From Affinundibacterium flavidum (GTDB taxonomy: Bacteria; Pseudomonadota; Gammaproteobacteria; Burkholderiales; Burkholderiaceae_D): a stretch of DNA of 64,000 nucleotides. The stretch is taken from NCBI RefSeq assembly GCF_014284175.1, contig NZ_JACOGA010000015.1, positions 71,102 to 135,101 of the forward strand, read 5' to 3'. The position numbers were made by a program, and so were the translations under genes. Every line of letters begins with the position of its first letter. Position 1 is the stretch's first letter. The notes under the pieces were generated by a model. It was not told the origin of the DNA. It made no database searches and saw only the letters and a list, made by a program, of their open reading frames with translations. Positions 33,703-42,544 of this stretch are shown one piece after another.

Positions 33703-34499
33703 TTTTGATTCCAATCAGATAATTTTAATTAGCAGAATTTTCATCAAGATTAGTATTATTTCTTACAAATCTTGGCGTTACTGCAACATATCCATGAAAA
33801 TCAAAAATGGTTTAGAAAAATGAGAACTTTTTATTGAAGCAAGACAAAATTTAAACTCCCAGGTCAAGAATTTAAAAACGACAATCGCTGTTTATCCCTT
33901 AATAAACAGTGATTAAAATGAATATAGTCAACAGTTTTTAGCCTTCTATTTGGGACGCAAAGAGAGGCTTCGCCACATAAACTGAATTTTCGATAGGAGT
34001 TAGCCAGTCGCGTCAAACATTATTCGAAACGAGAGGTAGCAGAGAAAGCTCAAGTTGAAGCATCTTTGGTTCAACTTGCTTGATGCGTTTATTGTGTTAG
34101 TCTAAAAATCTGCATGACGCAAACGAACAAGTGAACGCAAAGATATCGGATGACGTATCAACTGCAAGACACGATAATTTTCTTGGAACTGCTCGCATTT
34201 TTTCAAGAGTCAATTTTTAACAATGACGCTCGAGAAGCTCAAAGGGAGTGACTGCCTCTACATTGGACAAATCTGGGGATCCGCCACGACACATTTTTAC
34301 TTCAAAATCGTGCGCCCTGTCTGTTGCTGCTTTATGCGACTCAAAAGTTCTCACTTGAGTTCGATAGCGTTACGCTGAACTAAGGCAGAAACTAATAAGA
34401 ACTACAATTGATAATTGATGTTATATATTGCCCCCAAAAAAGTTATGGGAACAAGGTCTCGCAGTCCATGTATACGACTACGAAATAATCCAACAGACG
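33703..34499. other. gene-free region upstream of the giant gene
   Basis: About 800 bp with no convincing frame on either strand, AT-rich next to the giant gene start. It presumably carries that gene's promoter and leader, but I cannot pick a convincing -35/-10 pair. I saw no repeats, tRNA or protein remnants here. Confidence 0.6.
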
Positions 34500-34528
34500 A
34501 AAAAAAAGCCTACATTATGTAGGCTTTT
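34500..34528 (-). terminator. rho-independent terminator after the initiator tRNA
   Basis: Read on the minus strand, AAAAGCCTACA and TGTAGGCTTTT form an 11-bp stem around a 3-nt loop, followed by a run of Ts (the A run 34,500-34,507). It lies 16 nt past the tRNA 3' end. Confidence 0.9.
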
Positions 34529-34544
34529 AATTTCACTGAAATCT

Positions 34545-34621
<77 letters not shown>

Positions 34622-34817
34622 TCTGATAAGTAGAACTATACAGGACTTTGCTGCTTTGCGCAATTTCTTTCTATGCTTAAGCATTATTCACAAGCCTATT
34701 TCTATTACAGCTTCATGACCTAGAGTAGTTTTATCATCTACTCACGCAGAGAAACAAGCAGGCGGTGATACACTTTCACAGATTCAATTTACGTCATTGC
34801 TCCGAAAGCTTTACACC

Positions 34818-35387
34818 ATGAAATTTTGCTCTGTTTGCGCTGCGCCAGTAGCTTTGAAAGTTCCCGCCGACGATACGCGTGAACGCTTTGTTTGCACAGA
34901 CTGTGGCACGATTCACTATCAAAATCCGAACATGGTGGTTGGCACCTTGCCGATTTGGAATATCGCGGGCGAAGTTAAGGTACTCCTTTGCAAACGCGCC
35001 ATTGAGCCACGTTACGGCTATTGGACTTTGCCTGCGGGTTTTATGGAGAATCAAGAAACCTGCCGCCAAGCGGCACAGCGCGAGACGATAGAGGAAGCTG
35101 GCGCAAATATAACGCTGCATGAATTGTTTTCTGTACTCAGTGTGCCGCATGTGGATCAAGTCCACCTATTCTATAGAGCGACATTAATTGATACGAATTA
35201 TTTGGCGGGTACTGAGAGTCTCGAAGTGGCTTTGTTTAGCGAAGATGAAATCCCGTGGAATGAAATTGCCTTTCCTACAGTAAGCCAGACTTTAAAGTTC
35301 TTTTTTGAAGATCTAAAAAAAGTCCGGACTGGTGGGCAATTTAGTCTGCACGAACATGATTTTTTTAAATCGCACCGCCCTGACTAA
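34818..35387 (+). CDS. NUDIX hydrolase with N-terminal zinc ribbon
   Basis: A 189-residue protein. Start chosen at ATG 34,818 because FCSVC follows at once; an upstream TTG in frame would add 7 unrelated residues. The N-terminal CxxC (residues 4-7) and CTDCG (about 33-37) make a zinc ribbon as in the NudC-like/ADP-ribose pyrophosphatase branch. The Nudix box starts at GFMENQE and ends RETIEEAGA, with all Gx5Ex7REUxEExGU residues present. Expected to hydrolyse a nucleoside diphosphate linked to another moiety; the substrate cannot be told. It is 21 nt upstream of aat, in the same direction, probably co-transcribed. Confidence 0.93.
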   Translation: MKFCSVCAAPVALKVPADDTRERFVCTDCGTIHYQNPNMVVGTLPIWNIAGEVKVLLCKRAIEPRYGYWTLPAGFMENQETCRQAAQRETIEEAGANITLHELFSVLSVPHVDQVHLFYRATLIDTNYLAGTESLEVALFSEDEIPWNEIAFPTVSQTLKFFFEDLKKVRTGGQFSLHEHDFFKSHRPD

Positions 35388-35408
35388 ACATATCGGCATC
35401 CAGCACCT

Positions 35409-36191
35409 ATGATTCCTTGGTTAGAAATTGACAGCCCCTTTCCTGATGTAGAACAAGCCTTAACAGAAGAACAAGGTGCAGCAGGCTTATTAGCGGCAGG
35501 CGCAAATTTATCGCCAGAGCGCTTATTAAATGCTTATCAGCACGGCATCTTTCCATGGTTTTCTGAAGGTCAGCCGGTGTTGTGGTGGTCAACCGATCCA
35601 CGTATGGTATTGAATACCGCAGAATTTAAACTCTCAGATAGTTTAAGGAAGCGACTGACCAAATCGCTCAAAGATCCGCGCTGGCGCTTTCGCTTTAACA
35701 CGGCATTCGAGCAAGTCATGCGTCACTGCGCAGAACCACGCAAGAATCAGGATGGCACCTGGATTTCAGAAGAGATCATCGCAGGCTACACTGCCCTACA
35801 CAAACTAGGCTATGCACATAGTTCTGAAGTCTGGCTAGATGGCGAGCTGGTCGGCGGTGCCTATGGCATTTGCATAGGTAAGATGTTTTATGGTGAGTCT
35901 ATGTTTGCGAAGGTAACAGATGCTTCTAAAATGGCATTAAGTCAGTTAGTCGTTTTCTTACGCAAGCATGATGTGGAAATGATAGACTGCCAGCAAGAGA
36001 CTTCGCATCTGGCAACATTCGGTGCCAAGCCAATTAGTCGACACGATTTTATGCAACATGTGAAGCTGGCGATTATGCAAGATACGATCCAAAATTGGCA
36101 GCCTTTAGATTTACTCAGCTTCAAGGAATACTTACATACAACGCATCCCCAAGCCAGCAGAAAGATGAACAGCGATGCAATCCCGAACTAA
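35409..36191 (+). CDS. aat: leucyl/phenylalanyl-tRNA--protein transferase
   Basis: A 260-residue protein that attaches Leu or Phe from aminoacyl-tRNA to N-terminal Arg/Lys of proteins and so marks them for ClpS/ClpAP. Family signatures are visible: HGIFPWF (about residues 45-51), WWSTDPRMVL (about 59-68), and GGAYGICIGKMFYGESMF followed by DASKMAL (about 148-180). Length is normal. Its last 17 nt overlap the start of bpt, so the two tagging enzymes are translated as a coupled pair. Confidence 0.97.
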   Translation: MIPWLEIDSPFPDVEQALTEEQGAAGLLAAGANLSPERLLNAYQHGIFPWFSEGQPVLWWSTDPRMVLNTAEFKLSDSLRKRLTKSLKDPRWRFRFNTAFEQVMRHCAEPRKNQDGTWISEEIIAGYTALHKLGYAHSSEVWLDGELVGGAYGICIGKMFYGESMFAKVTDASKMALSQLVVFLRKHDVEMIDCQQETSHLATFGAKPISRHDFMQHVKLAIMQDTIQNWQPLDLLSFKEYLHTTHPQASRKMNSDAIPN

Positions 36192-36990
36192 TTCGCCAGC
36201 GCCGCCAAGCCTGCCCATAGTTGAAGAGGCAGACGATCGCAACATTGATGGAGAGCCTGAGAGCGCCGATGTTAGCAATAATGCGGACGACTACATCACG
36301 CTGCATTATTACGCGACTGCGCCCTATGCTTGCAGTTATCTGGATGACCGGCAAGCACGCTCGCAGGTAGCCACACCAGCTCACCTGATTGGCAATGAAG
36401 TGTATTCGGAATTAGTCAGCCGTGGCTTTCGGCGCAGCGGTGTTTTTATCTACCGTCCTTATTGCGATCATTGTTCGGCTTGCACACCCGTACGTACCGT
36501 CGTCGGTGAATTCAAAACCAATCGCAGCCAGCGTCGCGCATTAAATTTGCACGCTGATCTGCGCGCTGAAATTCTGCCTCTGGAATTTGTCGAAGAACAT
36601 TTTGAACTCTATCAACGCTATCAAAGTCGCCGTCATGCTGGCGGTGGGATGGATCAAGATGGGCGCGATCAATATGCGCAATTTTTATTGCAGAGCAGAG
36701 TTAATACACGACTGATCGCGTTTCGTGATGCACAAAATATTTTGCGCATGGTCAGTATCATCGATATTTTGAATGACGGCTTATCGTCCGTGTATACCTT
36801 CTACGATCCCGATGTGCCGCATAGTTCTTACGGTACCTTTAACGTCTTATGGCAAATCGCACAAACCAAAATCCTTGGACTGCCTTATCTGTATCTCGGT
36901 TACTGGATAGAAGCCAGTCGCAAAATGTCGTACAAAACTAATTTCAAACCGCTGCAAGCTTTACTCGACGGCAGCTGGAAATCTCTCTAA
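36175..36990 (+). CDS. bpt: aspartate/glutamate leucyltransferase (bacterial ATE1-like)
   Basis: A 271-residue protein of the bacterial arginyl/leucyl-transferase family, which adds Leu to N-terminal Asp or Glu. It has the conserved cysteine cluster CDHCSAC (about residues 98-104) after GFRRSGVFIYRPY. Near the C-terminus are YLGYWI and MSYKTNFKP, also typical. The ATG at 36,175 lies inside the end of aat (17-nt overlap, different frame). The N-terminal 30 or so residues are Pro/Asp-rich and variable. Together with aat it widens the set of N-degrons sent to ClpS. Confidence 0.95.
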   Translation: MQSRTNSPAPPSLPIVEEADDRNIDGEPESADVSNNADDYITLHYYATAPYACSYLDDRQARSQVATPAHLIGNEVYSELVSRGFRRSGVFIYRPYCDHCSACTPVRTVVGEFKTNRSQRRALNLHADLRAEILPLEFVEEHFELYQRYQSRRHAGGGMDQDGRDQYAQFLLQSRVNTRLIAFRDAQNILRMVSIIDILNDGLSSVYTFYDPDVPHSSYGTFNVLWQIAQTKILGLPYLYLGYWIEASRKMSYKTNFKPLQALLDGSWKSL

Positions 36991-37020
36991 ATTCAATCCA
37001 TTTAAAATTCCTCAAATATT

Positions 37021-38064
37021 ATGTCCAATCAATTGCTCTACTCATTAGTCCGCCCTTTCCTCTTCTTCATGGATCCAGAAAGCGCGCATGATTTGACGCT
37101 GCCAGGTTTAAAGCGTGCTCACAATATGGGGCTGACGCGATTACTACCCAAACCAGCCGCTGATCCGCGCAAGGTGATGGGAATTACATTTCCAAATCCC
37201 GTGGGTTTAGCTGCTGGTTTGGATAAAGATGGACGTTATATCGACGGTTTGGCATCGTTAGGTTTTGGCTCTATAGAAATCGGCACAGTCACGCCGCGCG
37301 CGCAAGCTGGCAATCCTAAACCACGTATGTTCCGCCTGCCGCAAGCCAATGCGATTATTAATCGCATGGGATTTAATAACGGTGGCGTCGATGCTTTTGT
37401 CGCCAATGTACAAGCTTCACGTTTTTACCAAGAGAAGCAAGGCGTACTCGGTTTAAATATCGGCAAGAACGCCGACACGCCGATAGAAAAAGCCGCCGAT
37501 GATTATTTACTGTGCTTGAACAAAGTCTATCCTTACGCCAGCTATGTGACTGTCAACATCTCCTCACCGAACACCAAAAACCTACGCCAGTTGCAAGGCG
37601 CATCAGAACTCGATGATCTTTTATCCAAACTCAAAGATGCACAACAACGCTTAGCTGATCAACACAAACGCTATGTACCCATCACCTTAAAAATTGCACC
37701 GGACATCGACAGCGAGCAAATCAAAAACATCGCTGAGTCTTTATTGCGCCATAAAATCGACGGTGTGATTGCAACCAACACGACGATTACTCGCGATGCA
37801 GTTAAAGGCTTGCAGCATGGTGAAGAAGCTGGTGGATTGTCCGGCGAACCGGTATTTGAATTGTCGAATAAAGTCATACGCGCTTTGAAATCCGAACTCG
37901 GTGACGCGCTGCCTATCATCGGTGTTGGCGGCATCTTTTCTGGTAAAGATGCAGTGGCAAAAATGGATGCTGGGGCGTCTCTGGTGCAAGTGTATTCCGG
38001 CTTAATTTATCGAGGCCCTGCCTTGGTGCGTGAATGTGCATTGGCGATACGCAACAACAAATAA
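37021..38064 (+). CDS. pyrD: dihydroorotate dehydrogenase (quinone), class 2
   Basis: A 347-residue FMN enzyme that oxidises dihydroorotate to orotate in pyrimidine synthesis, passing electrons to quinone at the inner membrane. The N-terminal amphipathic stretch (residues 1-45) is that of the membrane-associated class. Signatures: NPVGLAAGLDKDG (about 58-70), NRMGFNNGG (about 113-121), NISSPNT with the catalytic Ser (about 178-184), IATNTT, and GVGGIFSG binding FMN phosphate. It starts 30 nt after bpt. Confidence 0.97.
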   Translation: MSNQLLYSLVRPFLFFMDPESAHDLTLPGLKRAHNMGLTRLLPKPAADPRKVMGITFPNPVGLAAGLDKDGRYIDGLASLGFGSIEIGTVTPRAQAGNPKPRMFRLPQANAIINRMGFNNGGVDAFVANVQASRFYQEKQGVLGLNIGKNADTPIEKAADDYLLCLNKVYPYASYVTVNISSPNTKNLRQLQGASELDDLLSKLKDAQQRLADQHKRYVPITLKIAPDIDSEQIKNIAESLLRHKIDGVIATNTTITRDAVKGLQHGEEAGGLSGEPVFELSNKVIRALKSELGDALPIIGVGGIFSGKDAVAKMDAGASLVQVYSGLIYRGPALVRECALAIRNNK

Positions 38065-38114
38065 ATCAGCAAACAAATTAGCAAATACCTTCGTGCAAAA
38101 AATTCGGATCAATA

Positions 38115-39158
38115 ATGAAATACAAAAAACTAGGTAGCAGCGATTTAATGGTGTCAGAAGTATGTCTTGGCACCATGACGTTTGGCGAACAAAATACAGA
38201 AGCAGAAGCACATCAGCAACTAGATTTCGCCTTAGCAAATGAGATCAATTTCATCGACACCGCAGAAATGTACCCCGTCATGCCACGCGCTGAAACAGTC
38301 CATCGTACCGAGCAATACATAGGCAGTTGGATCAAGCAATCCGGTCAACGTGACAAAGTTATTTTAGCCACCAAAGTCGCAGGCCCATCGCGCGGCATGT
38401 CATGGATACGCAATGGCGATAATGATCTTGATGAAAAAAATATTCGTATCGCGGTTGAAGCTAGCTTGCGACGTCTGAATACGGATTACATCGACCTGTA
38501 TCAATTACATTGGCCCAGCCGCAACGCGCCTATCTTCGGTCAAAAAGAATTTAATCCCGATTTAGAACATGACAGCGTCGCGATTGAAGCGACTTTGGAT
38601 GTGTTAGATAGTCTGGTCAAAGAGGGCAAAATTCGGCACATAGGCGTATCCAACGAAACCCCATGGGGCGTGAGCGAATTCATCAAACATGCAGAACGCA
38701 AACAACAAGCGCGCATCATCTCAATTCAAAACCCTTACCACCTGATGAACCGCAGCTACGAACAAGGCTTAACAGAAACCTGCTATCGTGAACAAGTTGG
38801 CTTGCTCGCATACAGCCCACTTGCCTTCGGACGTTTAACAGGTAAATATGTAGACGACACACAAGCCAAAGGTCGTTTGACAAAATTCCCTCCAACATGG
38901 AGTCCTCGCTATATGCGCCCAGAGGTGATCGCCACCAGTGCACGTTATACGACTTTGGCGCGCGCGCATGGATTAACGCCAACACAACTTGCATTGGCAT
39001 GGTGTTACTCACGTTGGTTTGTTGCAAGTACGATTATCGGCGCGACAGATTTGCGGCAGTTAGAAGAGAATATTCGGGCAACTGACGTTCACCTAAGTAA
39101 TGAGTTGATTTTAGCGATCAATCAAATTCATGCTGAGGGTGCAAACCCCGCGCAATAA
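38115..39158 (+). CDS. aldo/keto reductase, Tas-like
   Basis: A 347-residue NADPH-dependent reductase of the (beta/alpha)8 aldo/keto family. Catalytic residues are visible: FIDTAEMYP supplies Asp and Tyr, ILATKVAG the Lys, and LYQLHWPSR the His. The EMYPVMPR segment and overall length match the Tas/YghZ-type branch. The C-terminal cofactor site is SPLAFGRLTGKY and STIIGATDLRQLEEN. It follows pyrD by 50 nt, and a perfect hairpin lies downstream. The substrate is unknown. Confidence 0.93.
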   Translation: MKYKKLGSSDLMVSEVCLGTMTFGEQNTEAEAHQQLDFALANEINFIDTAEMYPVMPRAETVHRTEQYIGSWIKQSGQRDKVILATKVAGPSRGMSWIRNGDNDLDEKNIRIAVEASLRRLNTDYIDLYQLHWPSRNAPIFGQKEFNPDLEHDSVAIEATLDVLDSLVKEGKIRHIGVSNETPWGVSEFIKHAERKQQARIISIQNPYHLMNRSYEQGLTETCYREQVGLLAYSPLAFGRLTGKYVDDTQAKGRLTKFPPTWSPRYMRPEVIATSARYTTLARAHGLTPTQLALAWCYSRWFVASTIIGATDLRQLEENIRATDVHLSNELILAINQIHAEGANPAQ

Positions 39159-39187
39159 TTACAAAACCTCATCACAAAATATCATCG

Positions 39188-39223
39188 CCATAGGCGTGAA
39201 CACATATCACTTCACGCCTATGG
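39188..39223. terminator. perfect 13-bp hairpin between convergent genes
   Basis: CCATAGGCGTGAA and TTCACGCCTATGG pair perfectly around a 10-nt loop. It sits between the convergent reductase and hydrolase genes. No T run follows on either side, so it may be a factor-assisted bidirectional terminator or an mRNA end stabiliser. Confidence 0.55.
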
Positions 39224-39276
39224 TTCGAGATGATGGTTCAAAGCGATGGCTTATGTTGAAGGTTGATGGTGAAGAT

Positions 39277-40164
39277 TTAAGGTGATCCCGAAACCGAAGC
39301 AGCACGCCCAAGCGCAAATTTCCACCACGATTGATAAGCAGAATTGGACAAGCCTTCACCATGTGCTTTACCACCACGCACAGGCTTATCCAGAGCGCCG
39401 ACATTCGCCGCTGGAATCTGCAAAGCACGGTAAATTTCTGCCATCACATTCGCCGTAGGCTCTTCAACATGATAAGTCGCAAACCAGCGCTCAGGCTGTG
39501 TTGCACTAGGCTTGACGTACCAGTCGGCAATCTCAGCGGGCGCGCTCATATCCCAGCCACCCGACAACATAATGACGCGCGCCACAGGCTTCGTTTTAGC
39601 GATAAAAGCTGCATGCCCACCGCCCTGCGATTGGCCACCAACCGCAATACGCTCCCACCGTGGACTGCCATCAGTGTTCAGATATTGATCCCAATTCTCA
39701 TCACGGCGCGTCTCTTTTAAATGTTGCAAAAGTTTAACGAATCGATACTGAATCGCGTCTTGTGGCTGATCCGCGATCAATGAAAATCCCTCATCACCAA
39801 AAATTCGTTTGCGTCGAAAATCTTCTGCACACGAGCGATTGCTGCGCAAGTTTTTACCGACGCAAATACCCGACACAGCCTGATCTGTAATGTAAGATAA
39901 AATAATGACGCGATAACCCTGTTGTGCTGCAAATTGCGGGAAATCTAATTGCGCACCCAAATGCGGGCGTCCCAAAGTCCCCGGCATCCACAACAAAAGA
40001 TCGCCTGCCCCGCCGCCAGAATCAATAAGAACGATATGCGGTGAATCGGCCGTCTTGATCTCCGGCGCCGTCGCGGAAGGTCGCACATCCACGCGTACTA
40101 CTTCAGCCTGAGCGTAACTCACCAGCATAAAAGCCATGCCAGCAATTAATTTCTTCATCTTCAT
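39277..40164 (-). CDS. secreted alpha/beta-hydrolase (BPSS1187-like)
   Basis: A 295-residue protein from the ATG at 40,164, which has TTGGAG upstream; an in-frame TTG at 40,182 overlaps that RBS and is rejected. A signal peptide ends at AQAEV. The fold shows HIVLIDSGGGAGDLLLWMPG near the N-terminus (oxyanion region) and the nucleophile elbow GQSQGGG (about residues 185-190). A VIMLSGGWD strand with a possible acid follows, and the C-terminal AHGEG gives a candidate His. Similar proteins are annotated as BPSS1187-family hydrolases. The substrate is unknown and it probably acts in the periplasm. Confidence 0.82.
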   Translation of the reverse strand: MKMKKLIAGMAFMLVSYAQAEVVRVDVRPSATAPEIKTADSPHIVLIDSGGGAGDLLLWMPGTLGRPHLGAQLDFPQFAAQQGYRVIILSYITDQAVSGICVGKNLRSNRSCAEDFRRKRIFGDEGFSLIADQPQDAIQYRFVKLLQHLKETRRDENWDQYLNTDGSPRWERIAVGGQSQGGGHAAFIAKTKPVARVIMLSGGWDMSAPAEIADWYVKPSATQPERWFATYHVEEPTANVMAEIYRALQIPAANVGALDKPVRGGKAHGEGLSNSAYQSWWKFALGRAASVSGSP

Positions 40165-40279
40165 GATCAACTTTTTCTCCAAGAGTCTTCAATAATTTGG
40201 ATATCTGGACGACGAGCACTGATTACTGACTATGTTTTGAATTTCCTAGAATGTCAAAGAGGTGACAAGCAATGAAAGA

Positions 40280-40591
40280 CTAAGCAGCGTTATTTACCGT
40301 AACGTGGCCATGACCACCGACAGGTTGCGTCTCAAAACGTTCACCAAATCCCGCAATAATTGGCCGCGCCTTGGCGATTGCCGATTGTACCGAAGCCAGC
40401 GATAGCGAATCTTTGTGCGCCTGTTGACTCTCCCATGCTTCTGTAATCCATACCGCATCTGGATCTGTCGGATCTTTAGCGACAACATAACTCAGGCAAC
40501 CGGGCATTCCAGATACGCCTTCCAACAAAATAGAAATCAAAAAATCTCGCTGCCCCGGTGTGCACTTCATTTTTCCGATAAGACCGTACAT
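40280..40591 (-). CDS. ABM-domain putative quinol monooxygenase
   Basis: A 103-residue protein from the ATG at 40,591, which has GGAGA about 8 nt upstream; a TTG at 40,606 overlaps the RBS. It begins MYGLIGKMKC, then GQRDFL, CLSYVVAKDP, and WITEAWESQQAHKDSL, the pattern of the dimeric antibiotic-biosynthesis-monooxygenase fold (YgiN/HmoA type). Such proteins oxidise quinols or small aromatics without a cofactor, or bind haem; which of these applies cannot be told. Confidence 0.88.
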   Translation of the reverse strand: MYGLIGKMKCTPGQRDFLISILLEGVSGMPGCLSYVVAKDPTDPDAVWITEAWESQQAHKDSLSLASVQSAIAKARPIIAGFGERFETQPVGGHGHVTVNNAA

Positions 40592-40894
40592 AGTTTGTCT
40601 CTCCAAATTGAGATTTGTAAAACGAATGAGACAGCCATTGTAGCGGTTACCATGACGACGATGACAGGCTTTTATTAAGCGCGATTGGACAAATTAAAGT
40701 CATTCAGATCAAGGACTTCATCGCCGATATGCGATAGCAGCAGTAAGAGTAGAAAAGACTTCAAGTTACCCGCCATTGCAATATTGTCCTCTCAAATTAA
40801 CTCTAAAACATTTCATCGGTATTCAATACGAAATTTAAGCGGCACCGTGGGCGTGGGTTGGAATGCATGGCGGGACAAATTTCTATCGAAGTTA

Positions 40895-41263
40895 TTACCA
40901 ATATAGCGCCAAGCAAATGAAGAAAAATACTATCCATGGTATTACTCGCGCCAGTAACGAAATCTGTTTGATACGATAAGGCACGGCAAACAAATAAACA
41001 GCAATACCGATAAGTCCTTCAAGCGCAATTAGGGTGAGCAGAGCTCGTTCAAAATGGAGTGTTTGATTTTTGTCATAGCCCACCGACAGTGCGATAATTA
41101 TCGACAACACAGAAACGATAAGCACTAAATTTTTGCACACCAGTGACACCGTAATGGGCTGTTTGCAACCTTTGCAGGCAGCGATGCCTCCAAACGAGCT
41201 TATGACCAAGGAGGATCTTGATACCTCGTTCGCATTACACATGGGGCATGTTATTGGGTTCAT
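40895..41263 (-). CDS. small zinc-ribbon membrane protein, unknown function
   Basis: A 122-residue protein if it starts at ATG 41,263, just before the CPMC motif; an in-frame start at 41,332 would add an unlikely 23-residue leader. The N-terminal CPMC (residues 6-9) and CKGC (about 31-34) form a zinc ribbon. Three hydrophobic segments follow (about 41-60, 72-92, 101-120). No family is recognised. Its stop overlaps GTTATTA, the position where integron cassette genes to the right have their attC core, so it may be an old cassette with a decayed attC. Confidence 0.7.
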   Translation of the reverse strand: MNPITCPMCNANEVSRSSLVISSFGGIAACKGCKQPITVSLVCKNLVLIVSVLSIIIALSVGYDKNQTLHFERALLTLIALEGLIGIAVYLFAVPYRIKQISLLARVIPWIVFFFICLALYW

Positions 41264-41564
41264 TAGTATCCATTTTTCAAAATAACTAGCCGCCGGAACA
41301 GGCAACGGAGAAGCAGCTAAGTTAATTAACAAGCGAGATTATCAAAGCTCATTGAGGAGCGCCATCTTTGCAATATTAGCGGCTTTGTCGACATAAAGAA
41401 ATTAATGTTTAACGTTAAAACTAAACCGCGAGCGGCAAATTGCCGACACGATTCGACTCGTGTGAGGGGATGAACTCTCTCGTCCCTTTTTTCGTTATGA
41501 AGCGCACGAGTGCACTTAGAAGATGAGGATCAGATTCCAACGTAAGAAGTCCAAAAAGAAAGCG
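41264..41564. other. intergenic region with integron-like core boxes
   Basis: No gene is seen. It holds GTTTAAC at 41,407-41,413, immediately followed by GTTAAAA, and a GTTATGA at 41,494-41,500. These resemble attC core boxes, and a decayed attC of the RidA gene may lie here, but no clear long stem is visible. Confidence 0.4.
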
Positions 41565-41951
41565 CTAAGCATCACGAATCGCAACACCCATCACCTTCAC
41601 TTTACCGCCGTAAGGTAGCCCTGCCGCTTGGTACACCGTACGTGCGGGGCGCTTTCCTTCTGGGAATAGCTCAGCAAACAGGTCATTGACTTGAGGCAGA
41701 TCGCTGAGATCTACAAATGCGATGTCAATGAAAGTGATCTCATCAAGAGAAAAGCCCGCAGCGCGTACCGCGCAGAACAGATTCTCAAATGCTCGTCGGG
41801 CTTCTTCCAATGCAGTACCGGGCACGTATGTGCCTGATGCGCTAATGGAAATCTGTCCACTCAAATAGCAGATGTTATTGACAACGACGGCATGACTAAT
41901 TGGTGAAGTCCATTGTGGCAAACCTTCGCCACTTGTGATGTGCTTACGCAT
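41565..41951 (-). CDS. RidA family protein
   Basis: A 128-residue protein of the YjgF/YER057c/UK114 (RidA) family, whose canonical members hydrolyse reactive enamine/imine intermediates. It shows YLSGQISIS near residues 29-37, ALEEARRAFENLFCAVRAAGFSLDEI in mid-sequence, and GKRPARTVYQAAGLPYGGKVKV, where the conserved Arg sits in RPARTVYQ. It lies at the distal end of the integron array, next to the first clear attC site, so it may be the oldest cassette or the flanking chromosomal gene. Confidence 0.93.
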   Translation of the reverse strand: MRKHITSGEGLPQWTSPISHAVVVNNICYLSGQISISASGTYVPGTALEEARRAFENLFCAVRAAGFSLDEITFIDIAFVDLSDLPQVNDLFAELFPEGKRPARTVYQAAGLPYGGKVKVMGVAIRDA

Positions 41952-42007
41952 GGTTTTGATTATCCGTTTCGAATGTTGAATGTTTTTCTAACGCGCTTGA
42001 ATGCAGT

Positions 42008-42097
42008 GCCTAACTCCAAGATGGCGAGATCACCATGACGGTCAAAAAATTAGGCGAAATATTCATTAGCGATTATCTGTTGATCGAATTGTTATGT
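42008..42097 (-). other. attC site of cassette 9
   Basis: Boxes GCCTAAC (42,008-42,014) and GTTATGT (42,091-42,097) enclose 90 nt, with partial complementarity (GCGAGATCA against TGTTGATCG). The right box ends 5 nt before the stop codon of the 42,102 gene. Confidence 0.72.
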
Positions 42098-42101
42098 ACA
42101 A

Positions 42102-42452
42102 CTACAAACCTGGATAAATAGTGAATTTTGGAATAATGTCATTTGAAACGCCAACTAGTAAGCCGCAGCCTGGCACAGCTTTTCCATCTTTACATTCAAA
42201 TCCCACAGTCCAGCCAATATCATCAATATTTTTTGGCCTATTAGATGACGAGTAATACATGAAATCTATACGCCCAAGTTTGTAATTTTTCAGATCGATA
42301 CGTTTTTCTTTGTACAAATACTTTTCTGTTAATTCAATCACCTTTTCAGGAGAAAGACGCGGCATAGAAAATTTAATTGTCCGTAACTCATTATTGCCTG
42401 CGGAAACAGAGATGCTATAAATAAATACAACAATAAAAATAAATAATTTCAT
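42102..42452 (-). CDS. cassette 9: small secreted protein, unknown
   Basis: A 116-residue protein with a signal peptide (residues 1-18, ending SVSAG) and then a basic, mixed alpha/beta mature part. Two Cys (in FECKDGKAVPGCG) could form a disulphide in the periplasm. No known family is recognised. Cassette gene of the integron, bracketed by attC sites. Confidence 0.72.
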   Translation of the reverse strand: MKLFIFIVVFIYSISVSAGNNELRTIKFSMPRLSPEKVIELTEKYLYKEKRIDLKNYKLGRIDFMYYSSSNRPKNIDDIGWTVGFECKDGKAVPGCGLLVGVSNDIIPKFTIYPGL

Positions 42453-42479
42453 TTCAATTTCGCTCCTGCGGAATGATGT

Positions 42480-42539
42480 GCAAAACGTTTGAGATAAGGG
42501 CGCGGCGGTACGTCATCGGCCTTGAATGAATTGTTAGGG
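42480..42539 (-). other. attC site of cassette 8
   Basis: Boxes GCAAAAC (42,480-42,486, one change from GCATAAC) and GTTAGGG (42,533-42,539) enclose 60 nt with a short stem AAGGGC/GGCCTT. Confidence 0.62.
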
Positions 42540-42544
42540 TTTGG

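Noticed and set aside
33703..34499. Search for a type I secretion or regulator gene next to the giant gene
   Set aside because: No coding frame or motif could be supported in this stretch; secretion partners, if any, are outside the window.
39277..40182. TTG at 40,182 as start of the secreted hydrolase
   Set aside because: The TTG forms part of the TTGGAG ribosome-binding site of the ATG at 40,164, which also gives a cleaner signal peptide.
40685..40906. Plus-strand frame of 73 codons between the monooxygenase and membrane-protein genes
   Set aside because: No RBS, no recognisable domain, low-complexity Ser/Lys content, and it overlaps the end of the opposite gene.
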